Shown piece after piece: positions 54,512 through 62,541 of a stretch of 64,000 nt of DNA (position 1 is the stretch's first letter; each line of letters starts with the position of its first letter). Origin of the DNA: Petrocella sp024636985 (GTDB lineage Bacteria > Bacillota > Clostridia > Lachnospirales > Vallitaleaceae); contig JAGXFY010000081.1 in NCBI GenBank assembly GCA_024636985.1, positions 18,289 through 82,288 on the forward strand, in the 5' to 3' direction. A model generated the notes under the pieces. That model did no database searches, had not been told where the DNA came from, and was given only the letters and a program-made list of their open reading frames with translations. The position numbers and the translations under genes were made by a program.

Positions 54512-54532
54512 GACCAATGATTGCCATAGGAG

Positions 54533-54560
54533 TAGACAAAACATCTTTTTATGATATAAT
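54533..54560 (+). promoter_or_regulatory. Sigma-A promoter of ychF
   Basis: TAGACA, 16-base spacer, perfect TATAAT preceded by TG (extended -10). It is divergent from the lgt promoter. Confidence 0.8.
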
Positions 54561-54607
54561 TGACCAAGGATATGGCCAATTTTTTGTTACAAGGAAGGAA
54601 ACCCCTC

Positions 54608-55705
54608 ATGAAATTAGGAATCGTTGGGTTGCCCAATGTCGGTAAAAGTACATTGTTCAACTCTTTAACTCAAGCAGGTGCTGAATCTGCCAATTACCCT
54701 TTTTGTACTATCGACCCCAATGTGGGTATTGTTACTGTCCCCGATCCCAGACTTAAAGTGCTTTCGGACTTATATAGCTCAAAAAAAATCGTGCCTGCCG
54801 TTATTGAATTCGTAGATATTGCAGGTCTTGTTAAAGGCGCTAGCAAAGGTGAAGGTCTTGGCAATAAGTTTTTATCAAACATTCGTGAAGTAGATGCTAT
54901 CGTCCATGTGGTTCGATGTTTTGAAGATACCAATGTGGTTCATGTGGATGGCGAAGTGAACCCCGTTAGAGATATCGAGACCATTAATCTGGAATTGATT
55001 TTTTCTGATATGGAAATGGTGGACCGACGTATCGCCAAGTCCGCTAAACTTGCTAAAATGGACAAAACAGTTGCTAAAGAACTGGAAGTCTTAAACATTA
55101 TTAAAGAAAAGCTTGAAGAAGGAATCTCAGTTAGAGCCATCGAGTTTGATCATGATGATGATTTTGCATTTGTTGCCAGTCTGAATCTATTAACCAATAA
55201 GCCGGTCATTTATGCTGCTAATGTAAGCGAAGACGACCTAATAGATGATGGTGTCAGTAACCCCTATGTCAAAACCGTAAAGGATTGGGCAATAGAAGAA
55301 GGTTCCAGTATCTTTGTTTTGTGTGCCAAAATCGAAGAAGAGATTGCTGAATTAGATGAAGATGAGAAAAAAGAATTCTTAGATGACTTAGGCGTTCATG
55401 AGTCGGGTCTTGATAAATTAGTCGCTGCAAGTTATGAATTGCTTGGCTTAATCAGTTATCTTACTGCAGGCGAACAAGAAACCAGAGCTTGGACCATCAC
55501 CCGTGGTACAAAAGCACCTGGTGCAGCCGGCAAGATTCATACGGATTTTGAAAGAGGGTTTATCAAGGCGGAGATCATCGCTTATGAATCTCTTGTTGCT
55601 ACCGGCAGTTTGGTTGCTGCTAAGGAAAAAGGACTTGTACGGATTGAAGGTAAAGAGTATGTTGTTAAAGATGGTGATGTTATTTTATTTAGGTTCAATG
55701 TATGA
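54608..55705 (+). CDS. ychF: Redox-regulated ATPase YchF (OLA1 family)
   Basis: Universal Obg-related P-loop protein that hydrolyses ATP in preference to GTP and associates with ribosomes. G1 loop GIVGLPNVGKSTLFNSL at the N terminus, DPNVGIV, G3 DIAGLVKGASKGEGLGN, a coiled-coil insertion and a C-terminal TGS domain (about 280-365) with TRAWTITRGTKAPGAAGKIHTDFERGFIKAE. 365 residues, the normal size, using the ATG after AAGGAAGG. The frame extends 16 codons further upstream but overlaps the promoter. Confidence 0.97.
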   Translation: MKLGIVGLPNVGKSTLFNSLTQAGAESANYPFCTIDPNVGIVTVPDPRLKVLSDLYSSKKIVPAVIEFVDIAGLVKGASKGEGLGNKFLSNIREVDAIVHVVRCFEDTNVVHVDGEVNPVRDIETINLELIFSDMEMVDRRIAKSAKLAKMDKTVAKELEVLNIIKEKLEEGISVRAIEFDHDDDFAFVASLNLLTNKPVIYAANVSEDDLIDDGVSNPYVKTVKDWAIEEGSSIFVLCAKIEEEIAELDEDEKKEFLDDLGVHESGLDKLVAASYELLGLISYLTAGEQETRAWTITRGTKAPGAAGKIHTDFERGFIKAEIIAYESLVATGSLVAAKEKGLVRIEGKEYVVKDGDVILFRFNV

Positions 55706-55819
55706 TTAAAGCATCAAAACTGTATAGTTGAACTTTAGATAGAACGTATAGTTTCGAATGCTTCAACGAAATCTATAGGTTCTATTTAATTAGTGAAACT
55801 TCGTTTTGAGGGTTTAAGC
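55706..55819 (+). repeat. Hairpin repeat copy D, full form
   Basis: A 114-bp imperfect palindrome immediately after the ychF stop. Reverse complement reads from GCTTAAACCCTCAAAAC to AGTTTTGATGCTTTAATC. The inner arms pair (AGAAC with GTTCT) around a 33-base tip beginning CTATAGATTTCGTTGAAGC, which is shared with copies B and E. It may end or stabilise the ychF message. Confidence 0.85.
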
Positions 55820-55838
55820 AATAATGTTGAAGTAGGTC

Positions 55839-55964
55839 CCATGAAAACCCTTCCACAGAGTGTGTAACTACGGCCTCCGGTTGGTGCGTCCTGCACCAAA
55901 AGTCGGCGGACAGCTTCCTGCTGTCTTGCTTAAGTTACACACTCTGCTTCCAGGAACTTCATGG
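55839..55964 (+). ncRNA. Candidate structured RNA or cruciform element with four stems
   Basis: 126 bases containing nested inverted repeats: an outer CCATGAA/TTCATGG; a perfect 14-bp stem CAGAGTGTGTAACT/AGTTACACACTCTG (55856-55869 and 55933-55946); and inside it two hairpins, TTGGTGC-GTCCT-GCACCAA and GACAGC-TTCCT-GCTGTC, both with five-base loops ending in TCCT. It is richer in G+C than its surroundings. It lies between the convergent ychF and ytfJ. No promoter was recognised; whether it is transcribed, and on which strand, is unknown. A 63-codon frame crossing it is not convincing. Confidence 0.55.
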
Positions 55965-56032
55965 TCGATGTTGGCTCATAGTGATATAGCTGTCGCTCTA
56001 GCTTATAAAAAGAAAGTGAATATAGATATAAT

Positions 56033-56079
56033 AAAAGCACCTTATGATTAGACGGATTGTCTGATTATAAGGTGCTTTT
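56033..56079. terminator. Bidirectional terminator between ychF and ytfJ
   Basis: AAAAGCACCTTATGATTAGAC pairs with GTCTGATTATAAGGTGCTTTT, giving A and T runs at the two feet, so it can stop transcription from both sides. The 400-base gap between ychF and ytfJ holds repeat D, the four-stem element and this terminator. Confidence 0.85.
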
Positions 56080-56105
56080 GATTATACAATTAGGGTGTTT
56101 TTCTT

Positions 56106-56483
56106 CTATAATATGTCCTTGACTTTGTCTTCTTTTTTGCGATCTTTGGCAGCGAATTTGTCCATGATGTCTGGGACCATGTCTATGATCTTGGTTAAGC
56201 TGTCTTGATTTTTAACGTTGACAAGTTTTGTATGGCCACCTTGAATGACTAGAACGGCACTTGGACTTATTTTGGCACCTAGACCACCACCGCCGCCACC
56301 TTGTGGGCCGTCTGCTTTTTTGGCTTCTGATGCACCGGCACCAACACCAAATGACACATCCACTAAGGGTAATATAATCGTATCCCCAATGCTGATTGGC
56401 TCTCCAACAACGGTCTTACTGGATATAAAATTCTCCATACCACTAAACAATGACTCTACTGTGTTTCTAAAATTCGATTCCAT
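56106..56483 (-). CDS. ytfJ: GerW family sporulation protein YtfJ
   Basis: 125-residue protein of the GerW/YtfJ family; in Bacillus it is spore-associated and needed for normal germination. The start MESNFRNTVESLFSGMENFI, the core VGEPISIGDTIILPLVDVSFGVGAG and the Gly-rich GPQGGGGGGLGAKISPSAVLVI are typical. GAGGAGG precedes the ATG. It is downstream of a DUF2953 gene, as in the Bacillus ytfI-ytfJ pair. It supports a spore-forming host. Confidence 0.95.
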   Translation of the reverse strand: MESNFRNTVESLFSGMENFISSKTVVGEPISIGDTIILPLVDVSFGVGAGASEAKKADGPQGGGGGGLGAKISPSAVLVIQGGHTKLVNVKNQDSLTKIIDMVPDIMDKFAAKDRKKEDKVKDIL

Positions 56484-56503
56484 AAAATTACCTCCTCTTT
56501 TTC

Positions 56504-57424
56504 TTATCGAACAGCTTTGATGATGCTTCTCACTCTCTTATCAATGATGACTCTAAGGCCATAATACACAAGGACACCGATTACAATCTTACCTCTGATT
56601 TTTATATCACCTTCAAACATGACCTCTTCAAAATTAGGTATGATGACGACTGCATTGCCATAACAAGGATAGAACATGGATATACCACCAAGTACTAGTC
56701 CTGTGGTGGCCGGATCGTCGAAACCAAATATAATATCCGCTTCAATACGTCTGGGTAATATTGATTTGATCATCTTATGGACTTTGCCCAGTACAAATTT
56801 TAATACACCTTTATGCTTGTCGCTTCTTAGTAATTCTATACCTGATTTGATTTGCTCCCACGTGGATGTCTCGGATTTTTCATCCTTTGTTTTTTTATGT
56901 TTTTTAACTTTGGGTGCTTTTGGTGGCTTGGTTTTTTTTGACTTGGCTTCTTTTAATTTGGCTTCTACTGTTTGGGTTTCTTTGACTCTTATTTCCGGTT
57001 CCTTCGAATTACTTTCCTCTGTTTTGGGTTTATTCTCTTCAATCTTAATTTCTTTGACTTCTATTTTTTTGACATCTGTTTTTTCATCTACGACAACATT
57101 TTTCACATATGTCATTTTTCCATCCGTTTGTTTTTTTGGATGTTTACTTTTCTTTTTCGGGATTGCTTTTGAATCATGTACTTTAAACCACAAAATGTGT
57201 ACCGTATAATGTATACCATCACCATCATATCTAAAACGAACACGTATCAAACCAAAAAGGTAGTCCACTTGACCATATGCCAAAATGGCGTCATATTTGC
57301 TGCCATATGCTTGATATCGAATCGGTACCCACAGAATGATGTTAAGCAATAGCAGTAACAATAGCACCAATCCCAGGAGTGCCAGCAATATGCTTTTCAA
57401 AATGATGAAAACAATTCCTAACAT
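56504..57424 (-). CDS. DUF2953 membrane protein (YtfI-like)
   Basis: 306 residues: N-terminal hydrophobic helix (about 5-33), a DUF2953-type beta region beginning WVPIRYQAYGSKYDAIL, a long highly charged Lys/Glu insert (about 85-185, with KEAKSKKTKPPKAPKVKKHKK) and the C-terminal part with DIIFGFDDPATTGLVLGGISMFYP and GDIKIRGKIVIGVL. Function is unknown; genetic linkage to ytfJ suggests a role in sporulation or the spore envelope. The ribosome site is weak (GGTGATGG). Confidence 0.85.
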   Translation of the reverse strand: MLGIVFIILKSILLALLGLVLLLLLLLNIILWVPIRYQAYGSKYDAILAYGQVDYLFGLIRVRFRYDGDGIHYTVHILWFKVHDSKAIPKKKSKHPKKQTDGKMTYVKNVVVDEKTDVKKIEVKEIKIEENKPKTEESNSKEPEIRVKETQTVEAKLKEAKSKKTKPPKAPKVKKHKKTKDEKSETSTWEQIKSGIELLRSDKHKGVLKFVLGKVHKMIKSILPRRIEADIIFGFDDPATTGLVLGGISMFYPCYGNAVVIIPNFEEVMFEGDIKIRGKIVIGVLVYYGLRVIIDKRVRSIIKAVR

Positions 57425-57437
57425 ACCATCACCAACT

Positions 57438-58151
57438 TTATCTCTTTATCTGCTCTACCGGGTTTATGTCTGCAATTAAACGCTTTCCGATAACTGTAAC
57501 ACTTATGACCGTTATGATCATACCCACCAAAAATATTAGCAGACTCATCATGACAACCGTATAGAAGTATACCTCCGGTACCATATTTATCATTATATCA
57601 GTTTTTGGGTCTAACAACCATAAATCATTAGAAAAAAACATTTTATGAAATATAGTGAAATACTTATTGAAATCCGTAGCAAATAAGATACCAATTCCAA
57701 TCATGGATGCCAATAGGAAGGGCATAACATACCTAATATGTATTAAAGTCTTAGATAACATCATTTTTGACCTTGTCAGACCATACCCTACAAAAGCAAT
57801 TAAGAGCAATAAGGCCAACCATTGCAGGTTTCTGGCCCCAATATACAGGTTTTTGACGTCAATCATATGGGCTTTTTCCCGTTCTCCAAAAATTTCTTGG
57901 TTTATGCCGTCGATCTTTGACTCAATGACCATATGGTCTTCCTTATCCTTGATGTAATCTAAGAGTTGATGGGTTACATCCATTAAATCAGGTATGGTCA
58001 TATGAGTTGTCTCTGTTACCTGATGGGTCTCATAATGCCATTTGAACAAGGCATCATTAAAAATGATTAGCTGTAAAGATCCAATAAACAAAACCACTAT
58101 AATAGCAATAGATATCAAGAAAGATGTAAGTATATATTTAATGTTTACCAT
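57438..58151 (-). CDS. TIGR01906-family integral membrane protein (DUF1461)
   Basis: 237 residues with four main hydrophobic segments (about 8-28, 108-125, 142-162, 196-222) and a large loop after the first that faces outside, with VTHQLLDYIKDKEDH and GEREKAHMIDVKNLYIGARN typical of the family. Function unknown. AGGAG lies eleven bases before the ATG; the start overlaps the preceding gene by seven bases. Confidence 0.85.
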   Translation of the reverse strand: MVNIKYILTSFLISIAIIVVLFIGSLQLIIFNDALFKWHYETHQVTETTHMTIPDLMDVTHQLLDYIKDKEDHMVIESKIDGINQEIFGEREKAHMIDVKNLYIGARNLQWLALLLLIAFVGYGLTRSKMMLSKTLIHIRYVMPFLLASMIGIGILFATDFNKYFTIFHKMFFSNDLWLLDPKTDIMINMVPEVYFYTVVMMSLLIFLVGMIITVISVTVIGKRLIADINPVEQIKR

Positions 58152-58471
58152 AAGATGTGAAGCTCCTTTTCCATGACCTGATTGTCAATAATCTGATAAC
58201 GATTATACACATGTGCCATGAGTTTCTCTATTAGTTCTAAAGCATGCTCACGGCTTTTACCTATGCCGGCTATAACAAATTCTTTATCTCGTTCTTTGAG
58301 TCTTCTCAACTCCCGATCACTCACCATCTCCAACATATTGTTATCTTGATGAATACGTATGATAAAAACATAGTTATGGACGCTTTTGTTTGCGACCATT
58401 TTCTTCAGTATTTTGCGTCTTTTTTTAGAGCTTAATGTTTCATCTTTTAAGACATCGTTGATATAAACCAC
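58145..58471 (-). CDS. Small cytosolic protein of unknown function
   Basis: 108 residues, basic, not recognised. Predicted alternation of helix and strand: a helical start (DETLSSKKRRKILKKMVANK), strands NYVFIIRIHQDNNMLEMV and FVIAGIGKSREHALELIEKLM. The start is a GTG with GGGGTG six bases upstream. First gene of the four-gene unit ending in ytfJ, with its own promoter. Confidence 0.65.
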   Translation of the reverse strand: MVYINDVLKDETLSSKKRRKILKKMVANKSVHNYVFIIRIHQDNNMLEMVSDRELRRLKERDKEFVIAGIGKSREHALELIEKLMAHVYNRYQIIDNQVMEKELHILW

Positions 58472-58508
58472 TCTATCACCCCATTATACAGATATTCACA
58501 CTAATAAT

Positions 58509-58536
58509 AGTATATCAAAATACTGACTTAATACAA
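58509..58536 (-). promoter_or_regulatory. Promoter of the ytfJ unit
   Basis: -35 TTGTAT, 16-base spacer, -10 TATACT preceded by TG (extended -10), on the minus strand about 38 bases upstream of the GTG start. Confidence 0.6.
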
Positions 58537-58585
58537 CCTATAACTTATTCTAGTACATGGCACTTGGAACATCTGATGCCTTACC

Positions 58586-60013
58586 CTATTCGTACTCAAC
58601 CATCATACTTCTAATGACTGCCAAAGATCCGACTTTCTCTGTCTGATCTCTGCAACCTTCAAATACATCCCGAATATAAGCTTCGATTGCTTCCGGACTC
58701 TTATGGTGAACATTCAATACACTAAGTAAATTGGCAATACGGGCACGTTTTTGCCATCTGCCATCATTCTGACTGATGGTATCCAGCCGTTCTATAAATG
58801 CTTCTATATGCGTTATTAACATCAGTGTGTCTACAATGCTTAGGTCTTCTAATGTACTTTTTAGGGGTGCAAAATAACTGGATGAGGTGAGTGTATATAT
58901 GGTTGAAAGACCATCTAATGCCTCTGCAAGCTTAAGTTCAATGATTTCATTCGGGTATCCCTGTTTGATCTCGTTTAATAAGCTAGCCCACCTACTATTG
59001 TCCATACGTTTTTCTTCAAAACCGGCACTAAGGGTATCCAATTGGTTTACCAAAAAAGTATCAACCACATGTTCTTCATGTCGTCTGCTATGCATATACT
59101 GAATGGTTTCCATAAAATCATTTAGAATTGCTTCTTTGCGTTTTAAGCTATCTCTACTTAAACAATTAAGAATCCCCATTATGTTATTTATAACAGTTGT
59201 TGTATATGTATAAAGACTTACACATGATTCAAGGATCCTTTTTATACCCTCCATTCTATCATATAGATCGCCCACTTCTGATTCTTCTAGATGATCTTCA
59301 TAAAGATTTTCAAAAACCTTTATATCCTCATAGACGGGTTTCATAACCACACCATAGCCTTGGACCGATTCAGGTGCATACGTTTCTTCCATATATGCCA
59401 CATAATTGTCCAAATCTTTTTTGTGAATGCCTTTTAGACCTAATAAGGCTTGTTCAATCCATTCATGAAACTTGATTTTGCTCATACGCACCGGTAGTTG
59501 ACCATAGACGGACTTAATACGATTGTTGATGGTCATATTATCCTCATATTCAAATAAATATGCCATTATTTCCATGACCGATTGGTCATCAGAAATGTAG
59601 GCTTCCAGAGCTTCGACGTCCGGATATTTTCTTCTTAAGACATATTCATATTGCTTAATCTGATCATCGTAACCAGCCAAAACAGCCACTTGATCGGATA
59701 GGGTTTCTCTAAAAATCTCCAATTGCCTGTATACATCTTCTTTATTCTCCATAGATGGATGCAACCATTTATCCGGTTCTGCCATGATTGCCTCTACACT
59801 GCTGATGATTTCTTGTAACTTCAAGTCCTTTTCTATCAGTTTCCTAGTCTCTTCTTCCCCAATAACTTCAATAAATGTAAGGTATTCTAAGACAAGATTG
59901 GTTGTTAAAAATTCTAAATAATGGGACTGTCCTTCTATGACAATTGTCCTTAGCGTATTCTCAAGGTCTTTAGGATTTTTTAGTGATTTTTTTAAGGTAT
60001 CTAGAGTCTTCAT
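58586..60013 (-). CDS. Unrecognised 475-residue helical protein
   Basis: I do not recognise a family. The product is soluble, acidic and almost certainly all helical: no signal peptide or membrane segment, many Leu/Ile-rich amphipathic helices, few glycines. Possible coiled coils lie near 75-130 and 225-245. Tryptophans and a QNDGRWQKRARIANLLSVL motif near the C terminus are the only striking local features. Good codon structure and an AAAGGCGGT ribosome site support a real gene. It is divergent from the DUF2161 gene and 114 bases from the ytfJ unit. Confidence 0.75.
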   Translation of the reverse strand: MKTLDTLKKSLKNPKDLENTLRTIVIEGQSHYLEFLTTNLVLEYLTFIEVIGEEETRKLIEKDLKLQEIISSVEAIMAEPDKWLHPSMENKEDVYRQLEIFRETLSDQVAVLAGYDDQIKQYEYVLRRKYPDVEALEAYISDDQSVMEIMAYLFEYEDNMTINNRIKSVYGQLPVRMSKIKFHEWIEQALLGLKGIHKKDLDNYVAYMEETYAPESVQGYGVVMKPVYEDIKVFENLYEDHLEESEVGDLYDRMEGIKRILESCVSLYTYTTTVINNIMGILNCLSRDSLKRKEAILNDFMETIQYMHSRRHEEHVVDTFLVNQLDTLSAGFEEKRMDNSRWASLLNEIKQGYPNEIIELKLAEALDGLSTIYTLTSSSYFAPLKSTLEDLSIVDTLMLITHIEAFIERLDTISQNDGRWQKRARIANLLSVLNVHHKSPEAIEAYIRDVFEGCRDQTEKVGSLAVIRSMMVEYE

Positions 60014-60075
60014 TTTCTACCGCCTTTGTTGAATTTTCGTTGTGTATCAAGGTATATATTAGCATACAATTATGA

Positions 60076-60081
60076 TATAAT
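60076..60081 (+). promoter_or_regulatory. -10 element upstream of the DUF2161 gene
   Basis: Perfect TATAAT preceded by TG (extended -10), but no good -35 at the right distance. It lies in the 134-base divergent region between the unrecognised gene and the DUF2161 gene. Confidence 0.45.
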
Positions 60082-60147
60082 CTAGATGAAATAGATAACC
60101 CTTCCCTAGTGACTGACAGGCTTACTTACCTTGAATGGAGTAATATC

Positions 60148-60843
60148 ATGGAAGAAAAAGAACTGTATCCGGCTGTAAAGGCTTTTTTCCAATCCCAATC
60201 TTATGACGTTTATGGCGAGGTCAAAGATATTGATGTCATCGCCAAATCCGGTGATAACATCGTGGCTATTGAGTTAAAAACATCTCTGAATCTGGAACTT
60301 ATTCTACAAGGTTCTAAGCGACAACGGTTAACTGACGATGTCTTCTTAGCCATACCAAAGCCAACCGGTCGCATGGTTCGAGGCAAATCCTATAGAGATA
60401 AGCTTCATCTTATTAAGCGTCTTGGTCTTGGCCTTCTTTATGTTGATCTGTCTCTTAAACCCAATGAAGTTATTGTGGCTTTTGAGCCGGCCCTCTTGGA
60501 TATCAAAAGAAGTCAACAACGTTTTAAAAAGAAAAGAGAAACACTGTTCAAAGAACTTGAAGCAAGACATACAGATTATAATGTCGGCGGAAGTCGAGGT
60601 AAAATCGTCACCGCCTATAAAGAGGCATCTTTAAGAATCTTAAAAACACTGGAAGACGGATTACCCCATACTACTAAAGATATTCGCCACTTATCCAGTG
60701 TCAAGCAGTCCACAACCATCCTATATAGAAACCATCATGGTTGGTATGAAAACGTTGCACGTGGTATATATTGTATTAGTCCTGCCGGAGAGAAAGCACT
60801 AGAAGAGTATGCAGCCGTCATTAAAAGCCATCAAGATTTCTAG
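60148..60843 (+). CDS. DUF2161 family PD-(D/E)XK nuclease-like protein
   Basis: About 231 residues. The N-terminal domain has a nuclease-type core: a glutamate in MEEKELYPAVKAFFQ, DIDVIAKSGDN and, about 12 residues on, VAIELKTS, matching the D...ExK active site of the PD-(D/E)XK superfamily. A C-terminal winged-helix-like part follows (about 160-225, LPHTTKDIRHLSSVKQS). Substrate and role are unknown; RNA or DNA processing is possible. The ATG with GGAG seven bases upstream is chosen over an earlier one 13 codons before. Confidence 0.82.
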   Translation: MEEKELYPAVKAFFQSQSYDVYGEVKDIDVIAKSGDNIVAIELKTSLNLELILQGSKRQRLTDDVFLAIPKPTGRMVRGKSYRDKLHLIKRLGLGLLYVDLSLKPNEVIVAFEPALLDIKRSQQRFKKKRETLFKELEARHTDYNVGGSRGKIVTAYKEASLRILKTLEDGLPHTTKDIRHLSSVKQSTTILYRNHHGWYENVARGIYCISPAGEKALEEYAAVIKSHQDF

Positions 60844-60865
60844 CCTTGATGGCTTTAATTTTTTT
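60824..60865 (+). terminator. Terminator after the DUF2161 gene
   Basis: AAAGCCATCAAG and CTTGATGGCTTT make a perfect 12-bp stem, followed by AATTTTTTT on the plus strand. The gene's stop codon lies in the loop. The opposite strand has only four Ts, so it may act weakly on the convergent S1 gene. Confidence 0.88.
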
Positions 60866-60911
60866 CCTATAAATCTACACTTGGTGCTTTTGTTTGATTC
60901 CTTAACCCTAT

Positions 60912-62273
60912 TTATTTGAATTTATCCTTGAATTTTGCAAATACGCTTTCAAGACTTGTTGTTGCTTCTTGATCGTCTGAATATGCTTTCAAGTCAACTG
61001 CGGCTTGTTCATTCTTCGCTTCTTTAATACTAAGAGCAATCTTTTGTTTGTCACTATCAATGTTCAACACTTTGACCTTAACTTTGTCACCAACCGCTAG
61101 TACATCTTGAGGTTGATTGATACGGTCTTCACTGATTTCAGAAATGTGTACCAGTCCTTCAATACCGTCGTTCAACTTCACAAAGGCACCGAAATTCATT
61201 AACCTAACCACTTCTGCTTCGTAAACTTTTCCAATTCCATAATGATCAAATATATTATCCCATGGATTATTGTCAATGTTTTTTAGTCCTAGTGAAATCT
61301 TGCGACTCTTGGTATCCACTTCGTTCACATAAACCTCAACAACATCTCCCTCTTTCATTACTTCTGAAGGATGTTTGATACGCTTCCAGCTCATCTCATT
61401 AATATGTAATAAGCCATCCACGCCACCTAAGTCAATGAATGCACCAAAGTTCATTAGTTTTTTGACCGTTCCTGAGAATACTTGATCTTTTTTTAGATTT
61501 TCAAAGAAATTTTCTTTTGCAATTTCTCGTTCCTTTTGATCGATAATTTTGTGAGAGATAATGACTTTACGATCTGCTCTATCAAAGTCAACCACATGTA
61601 CTTCTAATTCTTGACCTACAAATGCACTTAAGTCCGCAACATAGGCTACAGAAATCATGGAGGCAGGCATAAATGCTCTCACACCTTTAATATCTGATAA
61701 AACGCCGCCTTTGACCACTTCAGTAATGGTTGTCATGAAACTGGTTTTATCTGTAAAATGCGCTTCTAAACGATCCCACACGATAATTTGATCTGCTTTC
61801 TTCAGTGAAAGTCTTACATTGCCTTCACCATCATTGGTACTTAACACTTCCGCCTTAAGTTCGTCGCCTACCTGATAAGCTTCAGCTATCGGTTGAGCCG
61901 GTTTAAGGTGCAGGTCTTCTCTACCAATGAGACCGTCAGCCACATAGTCTAAATTGACGATAATCTCATCCTCATTAACACTTATGATGACACAGTCTAC
62001 AATGTCACCTGTTGCAACGCGTTTCATAGATGCATCAATTTCTTTAGCATAATCATCCATGCTTTCAGTCGGTACCTGGGCAGTTTCAGGTGCCGCCTCG
62101 ACTTCATCTGTCACTTCTTTTGCTTCTTCTTTTGCTTCTTTTGCTTCTTCTACTTCTTTTTTTACTTCTTCTGCTAAAGCTGGTGCTTCATTAGCTTCTA
62201 CCGGTGTCTCTACATTTTCTTTTGCTTCTGAGTCAACCTCAATCTCCGGTTGCTCTTTATTCATATCTTCCAT
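60912..62273 (-). CDS. rpsA: S1 RNA-binding domain protein, ribosomal protein S1-like
   Basis: 453 residues: an acidic low-complexity N terminus (about 1-75, EAKEEAKE repeats), then four S1 domains (about 87-160, 175-240, 262-330, 348-415). The last two are the best conserved: VDGLLHINEMSWKRIKHPSEV and IEGLVHISEISEDRINQPQDV. Firmicute S1 proteins (YpfD in Bacillus) look like this; some Clostridia fuse S1 to IspH, but here no IspH part is present. AAGGGG lies six bases before the ATG. Confidence 0.93.
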   Translation of the reverse strand: MEDMNKEQPEIEVDSEAKENVETPVEANEAPALAEEVKKEVEEAKEAKEEAKEVTDEVEAAPETAQVPTESMDDYAKEIDASMKRVATGDIVDCVIISVNEDEIIVNLDYVADGLIGREDLHLKPAQPIAEAYQVGDELKAEVLSTNDGEGNVRLSLKKADQIIVWDRLEAHFTDKTSFMTTITEVVKGGVLSDIKGVRAFMPASMISVAYVADLSAFVGQELEVHVVDFDRADRKVIISHKIIDQKEREIAKENFFENLKKDQVFSGTVKKLMNFGAFIDLGGVDGLLHINEMSWKRIKHPSEVMKEGDVVEVYVNEVDTKSRKISLGLKNIDNNPWDNIFDHYGIGKVYEAEVVRLMNFGAFVKLNDGIEGLVHISEISEDRINQPQDVLAVGDKVKVKVLNIDSDKQKIALSIKEAKNEQAAVDLKAYSDDQEATTSLESVFAKFKDKFK

Positions 62274-62340
62274 TTTGTGCCCCTTCCTACTTTCTTAGTC
62301 TTTTGTTCAATTAGCAAACAAAACACCTACACTACTCTAT

Positions 62341-62369
62341 ATAATACCCTATTATCAAGGATTTGAAAA
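62341..62369 (-). promoter_or_regulatory. Possible promoter of the S1 gene
   Basis: TTTTCA, 17-base spacer, TATTAT on the minus strand, about 70 bases before the start codon. The -35 is weak. Confidence 0.4.
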
Positions 62370-62417
62370 CCCTTGGAATCAAAATCGGAAAATCTATGGT
62401 TTTATTAACGCATATAT

Positions 62418-62536
62418 GGTTATAGGATCAAAACTAAGTTTCACTAAATTCATATACAATACATAGATTACGTTGATACATTCATAACTATATATTGTAT
62501 GCGAAAGTACAACTATATAGTTTTGACACCTTAACC
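62418..62536 (+). repeat. Hairpin repeat copy B, full form
   Basis: 119-bp imperfect palindrome, GGTTATAGGATCAAAACTA at one end and the inverse of GGTTAAGGTGTCAAAACTA at the other. Inner arms ATACAAT/ATTGTAT enclose a 33-base tip, ACATAGATTACGTTGATAC at its start. ATATAT flanks both sides and could be a target duplication, though it is also self-complementary. It lies between the helicase stop and the S1 promoter. Confidence 0.88.
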
Positions 62537-62541
62537 ATATA

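Noticed and set aside
55860..56051. 63-codon frame on the plus strand through the four-stem element
   Set aside because: Its first half is dictated by the inverted repeats, there is no ribosome site and the sequence (LRLVRPAPKVGGQLPAVLLK) resembles no protein known to me.
62274..62340. tRNA or other stable RNA in intergenic gaps
   Set aside because: No cloverleaf-like arrangement or GTTCRANNC arm was seen here or in any other gap of the window.
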